The position numbers and the translations under genes were made by a program. 64,000 bases of DNA. Source: CAVXTT01 sp963764685 (lineage in GTDB: Bacteria > Bacteroidota > Ignavibacteria > Ignavibacteriales > Ignavibacteriaceae). The stretch is taken from contig CAVXTT010000001.1 in the NCBI GenBank assembly GCA_963764685.1, positions 124,001 through 188,000 on the forward strand, given 5' to 3'. This document shows positions 39,239 through 48,115 of the stretch, one piece after another (the first letter of the stretch is position 1; every line of letters starts with the position of its first letter). Below the pieces are notes generated by a model, which was not told the DNA's origin, did not search any database, and was given only the letters and a program-made list of their open reading frames with translations.

Positions 39239-40439
39239 ATGCTTTTCTTAAAATTTTCCGATTGAAGATTTTACCAGTATCATATGCGGTAAAAAGTGTA
39301 ATCACCAGCAGGAGACCGGGAGGTATAATCATCCACCAGGCTTCAGATAAATAACTCTGGGCTGTATATATCATCGAACCCCATGAGGGGTAATTCACCC
39401 CTGCACCTAATCCCAGATAGCTTAAGGCAGCTTCAGCAATAATCACATTAGCAAATTGAAATATGAGGTTAACAATAACGGGTACAGCTATCACAGGAAG
39501 TGCTTCTTTGAACATTAATTCAAAGAAGGATGCTCCGGTCTGCCCGGCTGAAATAAAATATTCTTTCTTTTTAATTCCTATAACTTCGCTTCTCACAATT
39601 TTAAACATACTCATCCATCCTGAAAAACCAAGGACAACAATGACCGAAAGCAGGGAGTTGCCGAAAAGGGCAAGTACAAGTATTATAAGGAATATTACAG
39701 GAAATGAGAGGAAAATATCCGCAGTCCGGTTTAATATAATATCAATTATTCCGCCCGGAAACCCTGCGCTGAATCCTAAAATGAAACCCAGCAGGAAAGA
39801 GATGAGAACAGCACAAGTCCCCACAAAAAGTGAGATACGTGCACCATATACAAGTCTGCTGAATATATCTCTTCCATACTGATCGGTTCCAAGAAGAAAA
39901 ATAGTTTTTTGAGTTCTGACTGTATTCTCAATCTTCGTTCCCGGTCCTGTAAATATAAAATTTTCATTTACTGGTTCTTTAACAGCAGAGTTCTTCAAGG
40001 TTAAAAATTGTTCTTTCAAATCATTTTTTAATTCAGCTTCAGGTTTAAATACCAAAATGATTTCAGCACCCGGTGAGAGGAACTTTGTTAAGGAAAGATT
40101 CTTATGAAATTCAGGGTGAAAGCTGCTGACTGCCGGAGCCAGAAAGAAAAATATACAAAGAATTATAACAACTGTTGTACGGAAATTCATTACGCGGTTC
40201 ATCCATTTGTTCCGCCTGCTGAAAAGCAGGAATATAAATACAGGGGGAACGAGTAAAAAAGAAATTAATGTATCTATCAGTTCAAATGATAATTGTCCAA
40301 CAGCAAAATCATAATCATTAAACAGCAGGCGGAAGAACATGAAGAGAAGCTGTCCCGAATCCCTGAAGAAATCAAATCTTAGAATTACAATCAGCAGAAG
40401 CAGAAAAATACTTGTATTCCGTACAGAAAAGAGTTTCAA
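39231..40439 (-). CDS. Peptide-type ABC transporter permease (DppC/OppC-like)
   Basis: 402 residues, longer than usual because of an extra N-terminal membrane region and a soluble loop (about residues 120-190). The C-terminal half is canonical: LLGTDQYGRDIFSRLVYGAR, the EAA-like loop FISAGQTGASFFELMFKEALP and ALSYLGLGAGVNYPSWGSMI. It forms the translocation pore with the OppB-type permease encoded just upstream (4-bp overlap). It overlaps the giant-kinase gene by 8 bp, so the ABC operon may read into the kinase genes. Confidence 0.88.
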   Translation of the reverse strand: MKLFSVRNTSIFLLLLIVILRFDFFRDSGQLLFMFFRLLFNDYDFAVGQLSFELIDTLISFLLVPPVFIFLLFSRRNKWMNRVMNFRTTVVIILCIFFFLAPAVSSFHPEFHKNLSLTKFLSPGAEIILVFKPEAELKNDLKEQFLTLKNSAVKEPVNENFIFTGPGTKIENTVRTQKTIFLLGTDQYGRDIFSRLVYGARISLFVGTCAVLISFLLGFILGFSAGFPGGIIDIILNRTADIFLSFPVIFLIILVLALFGNSLLSVIVVLGFSGWMSMFKIVRSEVIGIKKKEYFISAGQTGASFFELMFKEALPVIAVPVIVNLIFQFANVIIAEAALSYLGLGAGVNYPSWGSMIYTAQSYLSEAWWMIIPPGLLLVITLFTAYDTGKIFNRKILRKAYD

Positions 40440-41428
40440 TTCAAAATCCCCTCAGTTAATAATCTTCGATCTATACGGGCTTTTATAAAATCTGCCGCAA
40501 GGTTAGAGAATATAATCATACACCCTGCAAAAAAAGAACATCCAATAACAAGAGGGTAGTCTCTCGTTAAAATTGCATTAACTGTAAGCCGGCCCATACC
40601 GGGTAGGCTGAATATCATTTCTGTAATTAATGCTCCTCCGAGAAGGACACCAAATTCTACACTGACAACGGAAATCAATGGTCCCAGTGCATTGGGAATA
40701 ATATGCCTGTTGAGAATAACTTTTTCCCTGAATCCATTTGCTTTAAGATTTAAAACGAAGAGCTTTCCGGATACTTCCCCAAGGCTCTCCCTGAAATAAT
40801 TATAGAAAAGAGCTGCCCCCCCTGCCGATAACGTCATTACAGGAAGTATAAGATGACTTAAATAGTCCCAGATACCTTCCAAGAAACTGAAATTATCGTG
40901 ATTATAAGATTTTACTCCAGAGGAAGGGAGAAAATTAAAAACTTCAGAAAATATGAGTATAAGAATTACTCCGATTAAAAATGTTGGAGCTGAATAGAGG
41001 ATCAGGCTTAGCGCTGAGGCTTTCCGGTCAAGGCTTCCCTTATTCCTCCTGAATACAAATTTTGCCGCATAGTATCCCGCCGACAACTGAATGAGCATAG
41101 CTATAAGTGAAAACAGAATAGTAAATGGAATAAATTCGGAGATAACATTTAGTACAGGTCTTCTGTATACAAATGATACTCCGAATTCTCCCCGTGACAG
41201 ATTCATAAGAAAAGAATAATATTGTTTAAGAAGAGGTTCATCAAGACTGAACTCTTCTCTTATTGCTTTATTAAGCTCAGGTGAAAGTTCAGCTGCAATA
41301 TATTTCTGCGCAGGATTTCCCGGAGCCGCACGAAGAAGGAAAAAAAGAAATGTGACAAGGAAGAACAATAAAAGAAGTGAAGTAAAAATCCTCAAGGATA
41401 ACGCTTTTGTAATTGAGATCCCTTTCAT
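40436..41428 (-). CDS. Peptide-type ABC transporter permease (DppB/OppB-like)
   Basis: 330 residues, six membrane segments. Family marks: the N-terminal FFLLRAAPGNPAQ, EFSLDEPLLKQYYSF, the EAA loop LNLKANGFREKVILNRHIIPNA and FSLPGMGRLTVNAILTRDYPLV. Partner of the OppC-type permease. It overlaps neighbours by 4 bp on both sides. Confidence 0.9.
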   Translation of the reverse strand: MKGISITKALSLRIFTSLLLLFFLVTFLFFLLRAAPGNPAQKYIAAELSPELNKAIREEFSLDEPLLKQYYSFLMNLSRGEFGVSFVYRRPVLNVISEFIPFTILFSLIAMLIQLSAGYYAAKFVFRRNKGSLDRKASALSLILYSAPTFLIGVILILIFSEVFNFLPSSGVKSYNHDNFSFLEGIWDYLSHLILPVMTLSAGGAALFYNYFRESLGEVSGKLFVLNLKANGFREKVILNRHIIPNALGPLISVVSVEFGVLLGGALITEMIFSLPGMGRLTVNAILTRDYPLVIGCSFFAGCMIIFSNLAADFIKARIDRRLLTEGILN

Positions 41429-43104
41429 TGTACGGACCAGGTCCAGCAGTGATGAAAGGGACCAAGCGGAGTAATTCTAATATCTACGATCCTCTTATTA
41501 TATGCTGCAATATTATCAATCCAATACATAAAAGTTACCGGGTTATCCTTATAGATTACCTCCTGAAAACTTTTTATATATCCTGCTTTTTGTCCATAAT
41601 CTCTTGTACCCGCTATCAGGGTCAGAAGGCTGTCTGCAATATTACTGCGGTAACCCGCAACATTTAAGAGCGCGGCATTCAAATCAGAAGACCAATATGG
41701 TGATAGTTCTAAAGGTATCGGTATAACCCATCCGGCAATCCAGGCGTCAAGCTGACGTGAAAACATCTTGTCGAAAAATACCCCCGGTTCAAGCTGTTCA
41801 ACTTCCACATTTATTCCAATGACCCTAAGATTATTCTTAATTATAGCCGCTGCATATTCCCGCCTCGGATTTCCTGAAGGTATGTTAAGTTTAAATGAGA
41901 ATTCTTTGCCGTTCTTTTCTAAAATTCCGTTCATGTCGTTATCGCGCCAACCGTTACTTTTTAATATTTGTTTTGCTTCCCCGGGGTTATATTCCGGAGG
42001 CAAAAGATCCTTATTAAAATATTCAGTGAAGATCGGAGAAACAGGACCTGATGCAAGTGACCCATTGCTTTCAAGAAATTCTCTAAAAATATCCAGTCTG
42101 TTAATACCAAGAGTCAAGGCTTTCCTTATTTCCGCATTCCCGAAAAGTGGATGCAGTATTATTTTACCTTTTGAATATTCTTCAGGCGAGATGTTATTCC
42201 AGCCGATATAATCATATTCTTTTCCCTTCAGGGGCTCAACCTCGAGGTTCTTTTTTTTAAGCTCTTCAACATTAGCAGTCTTGATATCTTCCATAAAATC
42301 GATCTCGCCATTCTTCAGCTGAAGCAAACGGGAATTATAATCAGGTATGATCTTAAATATTAATTCCGGGATATTTCCCCTCTCCTTCAAATAGGGCTGA
42401 TCATCTTTTTTAAGTATTACCGACTGGTTCTTATCCCATTTAAATAAATAAAAGGCACCACAGGTAATACTATCCAGTCCTTTCTCATAAACTGCAAGAT
42501 TGTTCCTTTCCAATTTTTCAAAAACGTGAGCAGGTATTACAGGCATATCAAAATATTTGAGATCGGGAACAGCTCCTGCCCTGAGATTAATTTTCAATTC
42601 ATACGGATCTTTCATTTCGAATGTTTTAGCGATATCAATATGAAGATTCTTCTCGAGGTTAAAGTGATCAAATGTTCCGAAGAGCCTGCTTTGTACAAGG
42701 GGATCAGAATAGGCATCCATTGAGAAAATAATATCCGAGGCAGTTACAACTTTCCCGTCACTCCAATGGATATCCTTTCTTAAGTAAAATGTAACAGAAG
42801 AGGAATCCTTATTCCATTTCCAGGATTGTGCAAGCATTGGAAAGAATTCTAACCTGCCGAGATCATTGTTCCATTCATACTGTACAAGCGCAGGATATAA
42901 CAGCTCGGTTAGTATAGTCTCGTAACCGGTAAAGGAAAATAAAGGATTAAGGGATTCCAGATCAGAAGGGATCCCGATAACAACGGGCGATACCGGTCCA
43001 GGATTCTCTTTGGAACAGGAGTTCAGCAGAAGGATGCCGGTCAATAACAGGTAAGGCAGCCTTCTGAAAGTTGTCATAGAAAAAATATTGGTAATTATTT
43101 CCAC
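41425..43104 (-). CDS. Extracellular solute-binding protein, family 5 (peptide/nickel type), lipoprotein
   Basis: 559 residues. The signal peptide with lipobox LLTGILLLNSCSK places it on the outer face of the inner membrane. SBP family 5 marks: PLVIGIPSDLESLNPLF-like start, FYLRKDIHWSDGKVVTASDI, LGINRLDIFREF, and the C-terminal block describing ligand-pocket loops. First gene of the - strand ABC operon (SBP, OppB, OppC). The ATPases are encoded divergently at 43140. Confidence 0.88.
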   Translation of the reverse strand: MEIITNIFSMTTFRRLPYLLLTGILLLNSCSKENPGPVSPVVIGIPSDLESLNPLFSFTGYETILTELLYPALVQYEWNNDLGRLEFFPMLAQSWKWNKDSSSVTFYLRKDIHWSDGKVVTASDIIFSMDAYSDPLVQSRLFGTFDHFNLEKNLHIDIAKTFEMKDPYELKINLRAGAVPDLKYFDMPVIPAHVFEKLERNNLAVYEKGLDSITCGAFYLFKWDKNQSVILKKDDQPYLKERGNIPELIFKIIPDYNSRLLQLKNGEIDFMEDIKTANVEELKKKNLEVEPLKGKEYDYIGWNNISPEEYSKGKIILHPLFGNAEIRKALTLGINRLDIFREFLESNGSLASGPVSPIFTEYFNKDLLPPEYNPGEAKQILKSNGWRDNDMNGILEKNGKEFSFKLNIPSGNPRREYAAAIIKNNLRVIGINVEVEQLEPGVFFDKMFSRQLDAWIAGWVIPIPLELSPYWSSDLNAALLNVAGYRSNIADSLLTLIAGTRDYGQKAGYIKSFQEVIYKDNPVTFMYWIDNIAAYNKRIVDIRITPLGPFHHCWTWSVQ

Positions 43105-43139
43105 TTAATTTATTATTTTGTTCATCAAATCCAAAAAAT

Positions 43140-43892
43140 ATGTTTCTCAAAGTAAAGCAACTTTCCGTACTAACCAACAGCAGCAGACCTTTTACTATTC
43201 TTAAAGAGATAGATTTCAGCCTGCCCGGAAACTCAGTACTTACCATTACCGGGAAGAACGGAAGCGGTAAAACCACACTTATAAAATCACTAACATCGCT
43301 GCTGGATAAAAATATTTATAAGGTCACGGGTGAAGTTTTTATTGATGAAGCTCCCCTATCTCAGATGAGCGATGAACAGCTGCTGCAAATCAGAAGAGAC
43401 AAAATAAAATATATTTTTCAGGACTCAATCAACAGCTTTAATCCCCTTCTTAAGGTCGGTTATTATTTTGATAATATTCCCGGCAATATTTTAGAAACAG
43501 AGGAACTGCTGGAATATTTTTATCTACCTCCGGCTAAGCAGTTATTTAAGCTTCATCCATATGAATTAAGCGGAGGGATGGCTCAACGGATCGCAATTGT
43601 TCTGGCACTTCGCGCCCGCCCGGCATTGCTTATATTTGATGAACCCACCTCAAGTCTCGATAGTCCGGCCGTAAATCTCTTAATTCACAAATTAAAAGAT
43701 TTCATCTGTACTGAAAACAATTCTGTTCTTATTGTTACACAGGATTTGAATTTTGGATATGAAATAAGTAATTCCTTATGCCTGCTTGATGAGGGAGTAC
43801 TTTCAAAACCATTGCCTGCGGCGGAGTTTCAGAACGCAAATGTAAGTTTCTTTATGACAATGAATAAATCCGATCAGGAGGATAGTAAATGA
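43140..43892 (+). CDS. ABC transporter ATPase (DppD/OppD-like)
   Basis: 250 residues, shorter than standard OppD since it lacks the C-terminal oligopeptide extension. Walker A is TITGKNGSGKTTLIKSL, the signature is YELSGGMAQRIAIVLAL, Walker B is LLIFDEPTSSLD, and VTQDLN stands at the H-loop, where His is replaced by Gln. It starts 35 bp from the divergent SBP gene and overlaps the second ATPase by 4 bp. The pair would energise the transporter encoded on the other strand. Confidence 0.88.
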   Translation: MFLKVKQLSVLTNSSRPFTILKEIDFSLPGNSVLTITGKNGSGKTTLIKSLTSLLDKNIYKVTGEVFIDEAPLSQMSDEQLLQIRRDKIKYIFQDSINSFNPLLKVGYYFDNIPGNILETEELLEYFYLPPAKQLFKLHPYELSGGMAQRIAIVLALRARPALLIFDEPTSSLDSPAVNLLIHKLKDFICTENNSVLIVTQDLNFGYEISNSLCLLDEGVLSKPLPAAEFQNANVSFFMTMNKSDQEDSK

Positions 43893-44644
43893 TCCTGCAG
43901 GCGGAAAATATTTCCTATTCTGTACCGGGGAAAGCAATACTGACCGATATTAATTTAAATATGATCAGGGGAGATATTCTGGGTATTGCCGGTGAATCCG
44001 GAAGCGGAAAGACAACCCTGGCAAAAATTATATCCGGATTGCTGAACCCCACTTCAGGATCCTTAAAATTCAGTTTTGTAACAAAGGACAGGAAGATCTC
44101 CCCTGTCCAGATCCTTTTCCAGAATAATGGAGATATAATAAATCCCTTTAGAAGAGGGAATGACATACTGAACTATACTGCGTTAAGGAGATTCCCGGAA
44201 AATGCCCCCTCTGTAATAAAACAGATAAAAAAAGCACTCGATATCTCTGAGGATGTATTGAACAGGAGAGGACTGGAATTAAGCGGAGGGGAGCAGCAGC
44301 GGATTGCGCTTGCCCGTGTACTTGCTGCAGGACCTGAACTGCTGATACTTGATGAACCATTTTCTGCACAGGATCCGCAGTCGCAGCAAAACCTGCTTGC
44401 CTTATTTAGAAAACTAAATACCGAGTATGACATTACCTTAATATGTATTTCTCACTATACCGGCATACTCCGGCACTTCTGCAGAAATATTGCCGTACTC
44501 TATGAAGGAACCATTGTTGAGAAACAGCCAGCAGTTGACCTCTTCAACAAACCGCTGCATCCTTACACAAAATATCTGTTGTCCGCTGAAGATTACAAAT
44601 TATCTCCTCATGAGCTGCTCAACTGGAGAGTAAATGACAAATAA
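43889..44644 (+). CDS. ABC transporter ATPase (DppF/OppF-like)
   Basis: 251 residues. Walker A GIAGESGSGKTTLAKIISG, Q-loop region PVQILFQNN, signature LELSGGEQQRIALARVL, Walker B LLILDEPFSAQD and H-loop CISHYTG. The C-terminus LFNKPLHPYTKYLLSA is the conserved oligopeptide-ATPase tail. It forms a heterodimer with the preceding ATPase and overlaps the next gene by 11 bp. Confidence 0.9.
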   Translation: MILQAENISYSVPGKAILTDINLNMIRGDILGIAGESGSGKTTLAKIISGLLNPTSGSLKFSFVTKDRKISPVQILFQNNGDIINPFRRGNDILNYTALRRFPENAPSVIKQIKKALDISEDVLNRRGLELSGGEQQRIALARVLAAGPELLILDEPFSAQDPQSQQNLLALFRKLNTEYDITLICISHYTGILRHFCRNIAVLYEGTIVEKQPAVDLFNKPLHPYTKYLLSAEDYKLSPHELLNWRVNDK

Positions 44645-45107
44645 AAAAACCAATGCAGTACGGATAGTAGAAAGCTATAATATCCCTTATGATCTGAAAT
44701 ATTATGATATTGATGAAGACGATCTCAGCGGTATATCAGTTGCTCAAAAGATTGCAATGGATCCTGATTCAGTCTTTAAAACGTTGGTTGCTTCAGGAGA
44801 TTCAAACAACATATGCGTTTTCAGCCTGCCCGTAACAATGGAACTGAGCCTGAAGAAGGCTGCCGCCGTAAGCGGTAACAAAAAAATAGAAATGGTGAAA
44901 GTAAAAGACCTTCTGCAGCTAACCGGGTATATAAGAGGAGGGTGTTCCCCAATAGGTATGAAAAAGAAATACCCTTTTTTTATAGACAGGACTGCAGAGC
45001 TCTTTGACCAAATTTCCGTCAGCGCAGGGGCAAGGGGTATTCAAATTGTTCTTAAATTGAATGATTTAGTGAGAGTTACGGATGGAGTCCTGGCTGAAAT
45101 AATCTGA
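44634..45107 (+). CDS. ybaK: YbaK/EbsC-family Cys-tRNA(Pro)/aminoacyl-tRNA deacylase
   Basis: 157 residues. The YbaK fold is seen in VAQKIAMDPDSVFKTLVASG (substrate-site Lys), CVFSLPVTMELSLKKAAAVSG, TGYIRGGCSPIGMKKKYP and ISVSAGARGIQIVLKLNDL. It hydrolyses mischarged Cys-tRNA(Pro), a proofreading step in trans. It overlaps the ABC ATPase gene by 11 bp. No link to transport is apparent. Confidence 0.9.
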   Translation: MTNKKTNAVRIVESYNIPYDLKYYDIDEDDLSGISVAQKIAMDPDSVFKTLVASGDSNNICVFSLPVTMELSLKKAAAVSGNKKIEMVKVKDLLQLTGYIRGGCSPIGMKKKYPFFIDRTAELFDQISVSAGARGIQIVLKLNDLVRVTDGVLAEII

Positions 45108-45177
45108 TTCGGGAGAATTTTTAAGGTTTTATTTACCCCGATTTTTCCTATATTTATAACTTTAATACGGAGGAACT

Positions 45178-45342
45178 ATGGCAAAACAACAATCCTTTGC
45201 AGATAAAGCTAAATCCAAGAAGAAACAGGAAGGCGTCAATGTTAAGATGATCAAAACTGTTAAAACTTCGAAGGGTTCATTCAAGTTTAATGAAAAGTTT
45301 GTTAAGCTCGATGATATAAGCAAAGTTACAGAACTTAAATAA
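45178..45342 (+). CDS. Small basic protein, 54 residues
   Basis: MAKQQSFADKAKSKKKQEGV followed by a compact segment with VKMIKTVKTSKGSFKFNEKF and ending KVTELK. A strong ribosome binding site (GGAGGAAC) sits 6 bp before the ATG and a clean terminator directly follows the stop, so this is a well-expressed single-gene unit. The middle resembles small Bacteroidota proteins of the DUF4295 type (KxIKxVKSxKTGxYTF), but that is from memory and weak. The basic N-terminus suggests nucleic-acid or ribosome contact. Confidence 0.8.
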   Translation: MAKQQSFADKAKSKKKQEGVNVKMIKTVKTSKGSFKFNEKFVKLDDISKVTELK

Positions 45343-45366
45343 GCGGTCTTGTACCGCTTATTTTTT
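45341..45366 (+). terminator. Rho-independent terminator of the 54-residue gene
   Basis: AAGCGGT-CTTGT-ACCGCTT forms a perfect 7-bp stem followed by ATTTTTT. It starts within the TAA stop codon at 45340-45342. Confidence 0.9.
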
Positions 45367-45382
45367 ATCCCCCTTCCCTGAT

Positions 45383-45902
45383 CTACATTTCATTAAAAAG
45401 TTCAAGTGTAATAAATCCCTCATGTTCGAGAAGCGTTTCTTTTATGGAGAGTCCTGCCGAGTATCCCCGTAAATTCCCTAAGCTGTCTATAACACGGTGA
45501 CACGGAATTATTAAAGGCACCGGGTTGGCGCCTACTGCCCCTCCTACTGCCCTTACAGAAGAAAGAGTCCCAACCTTCAGTGCAATGTCCTTATATGTTG
45601 TCGTTTTCCCGTATGGAATTCTGCTGACTTCTTTCCATACCTTTTCTCTGGAATTCAGTGCCATCAATATCAAGAGGTACATTAAAATGCTTCAGCGAAC
45701 CCTCAAAATATTCCTCGATCTGACGGAAGATATTAAACATGAAAGGATCATCGGGATAAAGCTTAACTGCCGGGGCAAATAGCGAAGGGTCTTTTAAATT
45801 AAAATATAATTTTTGAATGCCCCTGCCTGATGAAAATACCGTAAATTGAAAGCGGGAGATCTTCTGGGAAGCATAAAATTTATTGCCGTTTATTTTCATC
45901 AC
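45383..45902 (-). CDS. ogt: Methylated-DNA-protein cysteine methyltransferase, one frame break
   Basis: 172 residues after repair at 45641/45642 (AAA or AAG, both Lys). The N-terminal part (45591-45902) is the ribonuclease-like domain of the family. The C-terminal part has IPYGKTTTYKDIALKVG, AVGGAVGANPVPLIIPCHRVI with the methyl-acceptor Cys in PCHRV, and LLEHEGF. It repairs O6-alkylguanine by suicide transfer. Ada versus Ogt: no Ada zinc domain, so Ogt type. Convergent with the small + strand gene upstream; the shared gap holds the terminator. Confidence 0.92.
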
Positions 45903-46039
45903 GCATTCTATTGAAATTCAATCCAATAGAAATGTATAAATGATTTAGGAGAGAAGCAATATTTTTCGTCCGGGGAGTAGGCAGTATGCGGAATTTGTCT
46001 TTAGATTTTCAGAACATCGCTATTTCTATTGCACTGAAC

Positions 46040-46561
46040 TCAGAACTTGCGCGGTTCTTTATAAAGTTCTTCAATTATATCAATAAAATTACTGTACCTG
46101 GCAGCATCACCTACGGTAAGCTGGTCTTTATCGTAGCTTACTAAATAAACATCGGAAATAAAGAGGTCCTCGTAAAGGTTTTTTAAGACTTTTAGGTCAC
46201 CTGCGGAAACTTTTTCCCCCTCATAAAATTCCTTAACAGGTTCAGGGGTATGGGATATAATCAAATAAAATTCTTTAGGGGAAGTAAAAAATATAGTAAG
46301 ATGCGCTTGTGCCCTGTCCGGCTGGGGAGTCATAAAAGAAAGTTTTAACTTTATCTTGTCACCGGCATAAGCTTCGATTGCATCCGGAATGCTGCTTATA
46401 CTAAGCCCGTTTACTTTTGCAAAGCTTTTAAATTCATTTTTAATCTGCTCTGATTTCTCCAGTATTTTGGAGGTTAAAAGATTCCTGTACTTAATTAAAA
46501 CGGCTGAATACTCGGAGCTCATTTTATTGTCAGCAGGTTTTTTTCCTTTATCTTCAGTCAT
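46040..46561 (-). CDS. Unrecognised cytoplasmic protein co-encoded with an NtrC-type regulator
   Basis: 173 residues. The N-terminal third is a charged helix (YRNLLTSKILEKSEQIKNEF); the rest is alternating strands (KLKLSFMTPQPDRAQAHLTI, FYLIISHTPEPV). No signal peptide or membrane segment. I do not recognise it. The start overlaps the stop of the sigma54 regulator by 8 bp, so the two are translated together and this may modulate or be modulated by that regulator. Confidence 0.6.
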   Translation of the reverse strand: MTEDKGKKPADNKMSSEYSAVLIKYRNLLTSKILEKSEQIKNEFKSFAKVNGLSISSIPDAIEAYAGDKIKLKLSFMTPQPDRAQAHLTIFFTSPKEFYLIISHTPEPVKEFYEGEKVSAGDLKVLKNLYEDLFISDVYLVSYDKDQLTVGDAARYSNFIDIIEELYKEPRKF

Positions 46562-47936
46562 CCTGGCTCTCTCTGTTAACAGCTAATTCATATTTTTTAA
46601 TTTTGCTGTTTAATGTCGGCTTAGTTATACCCAGTATCCTGCAGGCTTCCTGTTTATTCCATTTAACCTTCCGGAGTACTTTGCCGATATAAATTTTCTC
46701 AAGATCATCAAGTGACATATCAAGATGGAGATGTTCTTTGTTGTTCTTAGAGGTTTTGCCTGAATTAAAACCTTTAATAAGAATATTTTCCTTTTCCAGC
46801 ACGTCACCTTTTGAAAGGACCACCGCCTGGAGCAGAGTATTATAAAGTTCTCTTACATTTCCGACCCAGTCATAGCTCTGCAGCATTTCCATTATATCAA
46901 AAGGAATTTTTCTTACATTTTTATGGAGTTCTGTATTTATTTTTTTCAGGAATTCAACCACCATTAAAGGAATATCTTCTTTTCTTTCTCTTAACGGAGG
47001 GACATCAATTGTTATTACATTAAGTCTGAAATAAAGGTCCTCTCTGAATTTACCTTCTTCTACCAGGTCCGAAAGATTTTTATTTGTAGCAGCAATAATC
47101 CTTGACGATAAAGGCATAGTAACTTCTCCGCCAACGGGTTCAAATTCTTTTTCCTCTAGTACCCTGAGAAGTTTAACCTGAAGATCAGGAGAAATTTCTG
47201 AAATTTCATCCAGAAATAACGTGCCGTCACCTGCTAATTCAAATTTTCCTTTTTTTGTTCTGATAGCACCAGTAAAGGAGCCCTTCATATGTCCGAAAAG
47301 CTCACTTTCCAGAAGATTTTCAGATAATGCAGTACAATTTATACCCACAAAAGGTTTCCCCCTGGTTATCCCGGAGTTATGTATAATTTTTGAGATAAGC
47401 TCTTTACCTGTTCCGCTTTCCCCCTGAATTAATACAGTAACCCTGCTGGAGCAAACTTGTCCTATTTTTTTAAATATCTCCTTCATCTGCCGGGTTTTGC
47501 CGATCAGTATACTTTCTCCGGGGAAGGAAATTTCCGTTTCCTTTATAGAACTTGTAAGTGTTTCGCTCAGCAGTTTTGTTTCAAGAGCTTTATGAACTAC
47601 TTCAATAAATTTTGCAGGCTCAAGAGGTTTTTCAATATAATCATATGCACCAAGTTCCATTGCCCGGATGGTGGAGTACATATCATCGAAGGCTGTTATG
47701 ACAATAACCGGTATCTCAGGTTTGTTATCCCTAACATATTGAAGCAGTTCGTAACCCATAATTCCGGGCATTTTAAGATCGGTAATAATAAGGTCGGGGA
47801 TGTAATCAGATTTAATGAGATCGATGGCGTGCGGAACGTCCGGTGCGGGCGTAACCGTAAAACCTTTTGTAGTTAAAAAAAGGTTAATGCTTTCTCTTAT
47901 AGCCAGGTCGTCATCAACAAGTAAAATTCTGTTCAT
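46554..47936 (-). CDS. NtrC-family sigma54 response regulator
   Basis: 460 residues. The receiver has DDDLAIRESI, phospho-Asp in LIITDLKMPG and the conserved Lys in YDYIEKPLEP. The AAA+ domain has IQGESGTGKELISKIIH, GHMKGSFTGAIRTKKG (GSFTGA loop), GTLFLDEISE and DWVGNVREL. The C-terminal Fis-type HTH is NKQEACRILGITKPTLNSK. No histidine kinase is adjacent; the cognate kinase is elsewhere or is one of the kinases near 26-29 kb, which is a guess. All functional residues are present. Confidence 0.92.
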   Translation of the reverse strand: MNRILLVDDDLAIRESINLFLTTKGFTVTPAPDVPHAIDLIKSDYIPDLIITDLKMPGIMGYELLQYVRDNKPEIPVIVITAFDDMYSTIRAMELGAYDYIEKPLEPAKFIEVVHKALETKLLSETLTSSIKETEISFPGESILIGKTRQMKEIFKKIGQVCSSRVTVLIQGESGTGKELISKIIHNSGITRGKPFVGINCTALSENLLESELFGHMKGSFTGAIRTKKGKFELAGDGTLFLDEISEISPDLQVKLLRVLEEKEFEPVGGEVTMPLSSRIIAATNKNLSDLVEEGKFREDLYFRLNVITIDVPPLRERKEDIPLMVVEFLKKINTELHKNVRKIPFDIMEMLQSYDWVGNVRELYNTLLQAVVLSKGDVLEKENILIKGFNSGKTSKNNKEHLHLDMSLDDLEKIYIGKVLRKVKWNKQEACRILGITKPTLNSKIKKYELAVNRESQDD

Positions 47937-48115
47937 TTGCCTCTGTAATCAGGTTCCTGGAGTAGTTAAGATGTGCATTGTGAATAAACCCACGGTTAAA
48001 TTTTAGCAGGAATAATATAACGATTTTATTCTCACTTTCATATAACAAACTCTGAAAGTGACATTAAATTAATATTAATATCAGCCTGCCGCAGGGCACC
48101 GTTCTTAAAAACAAC

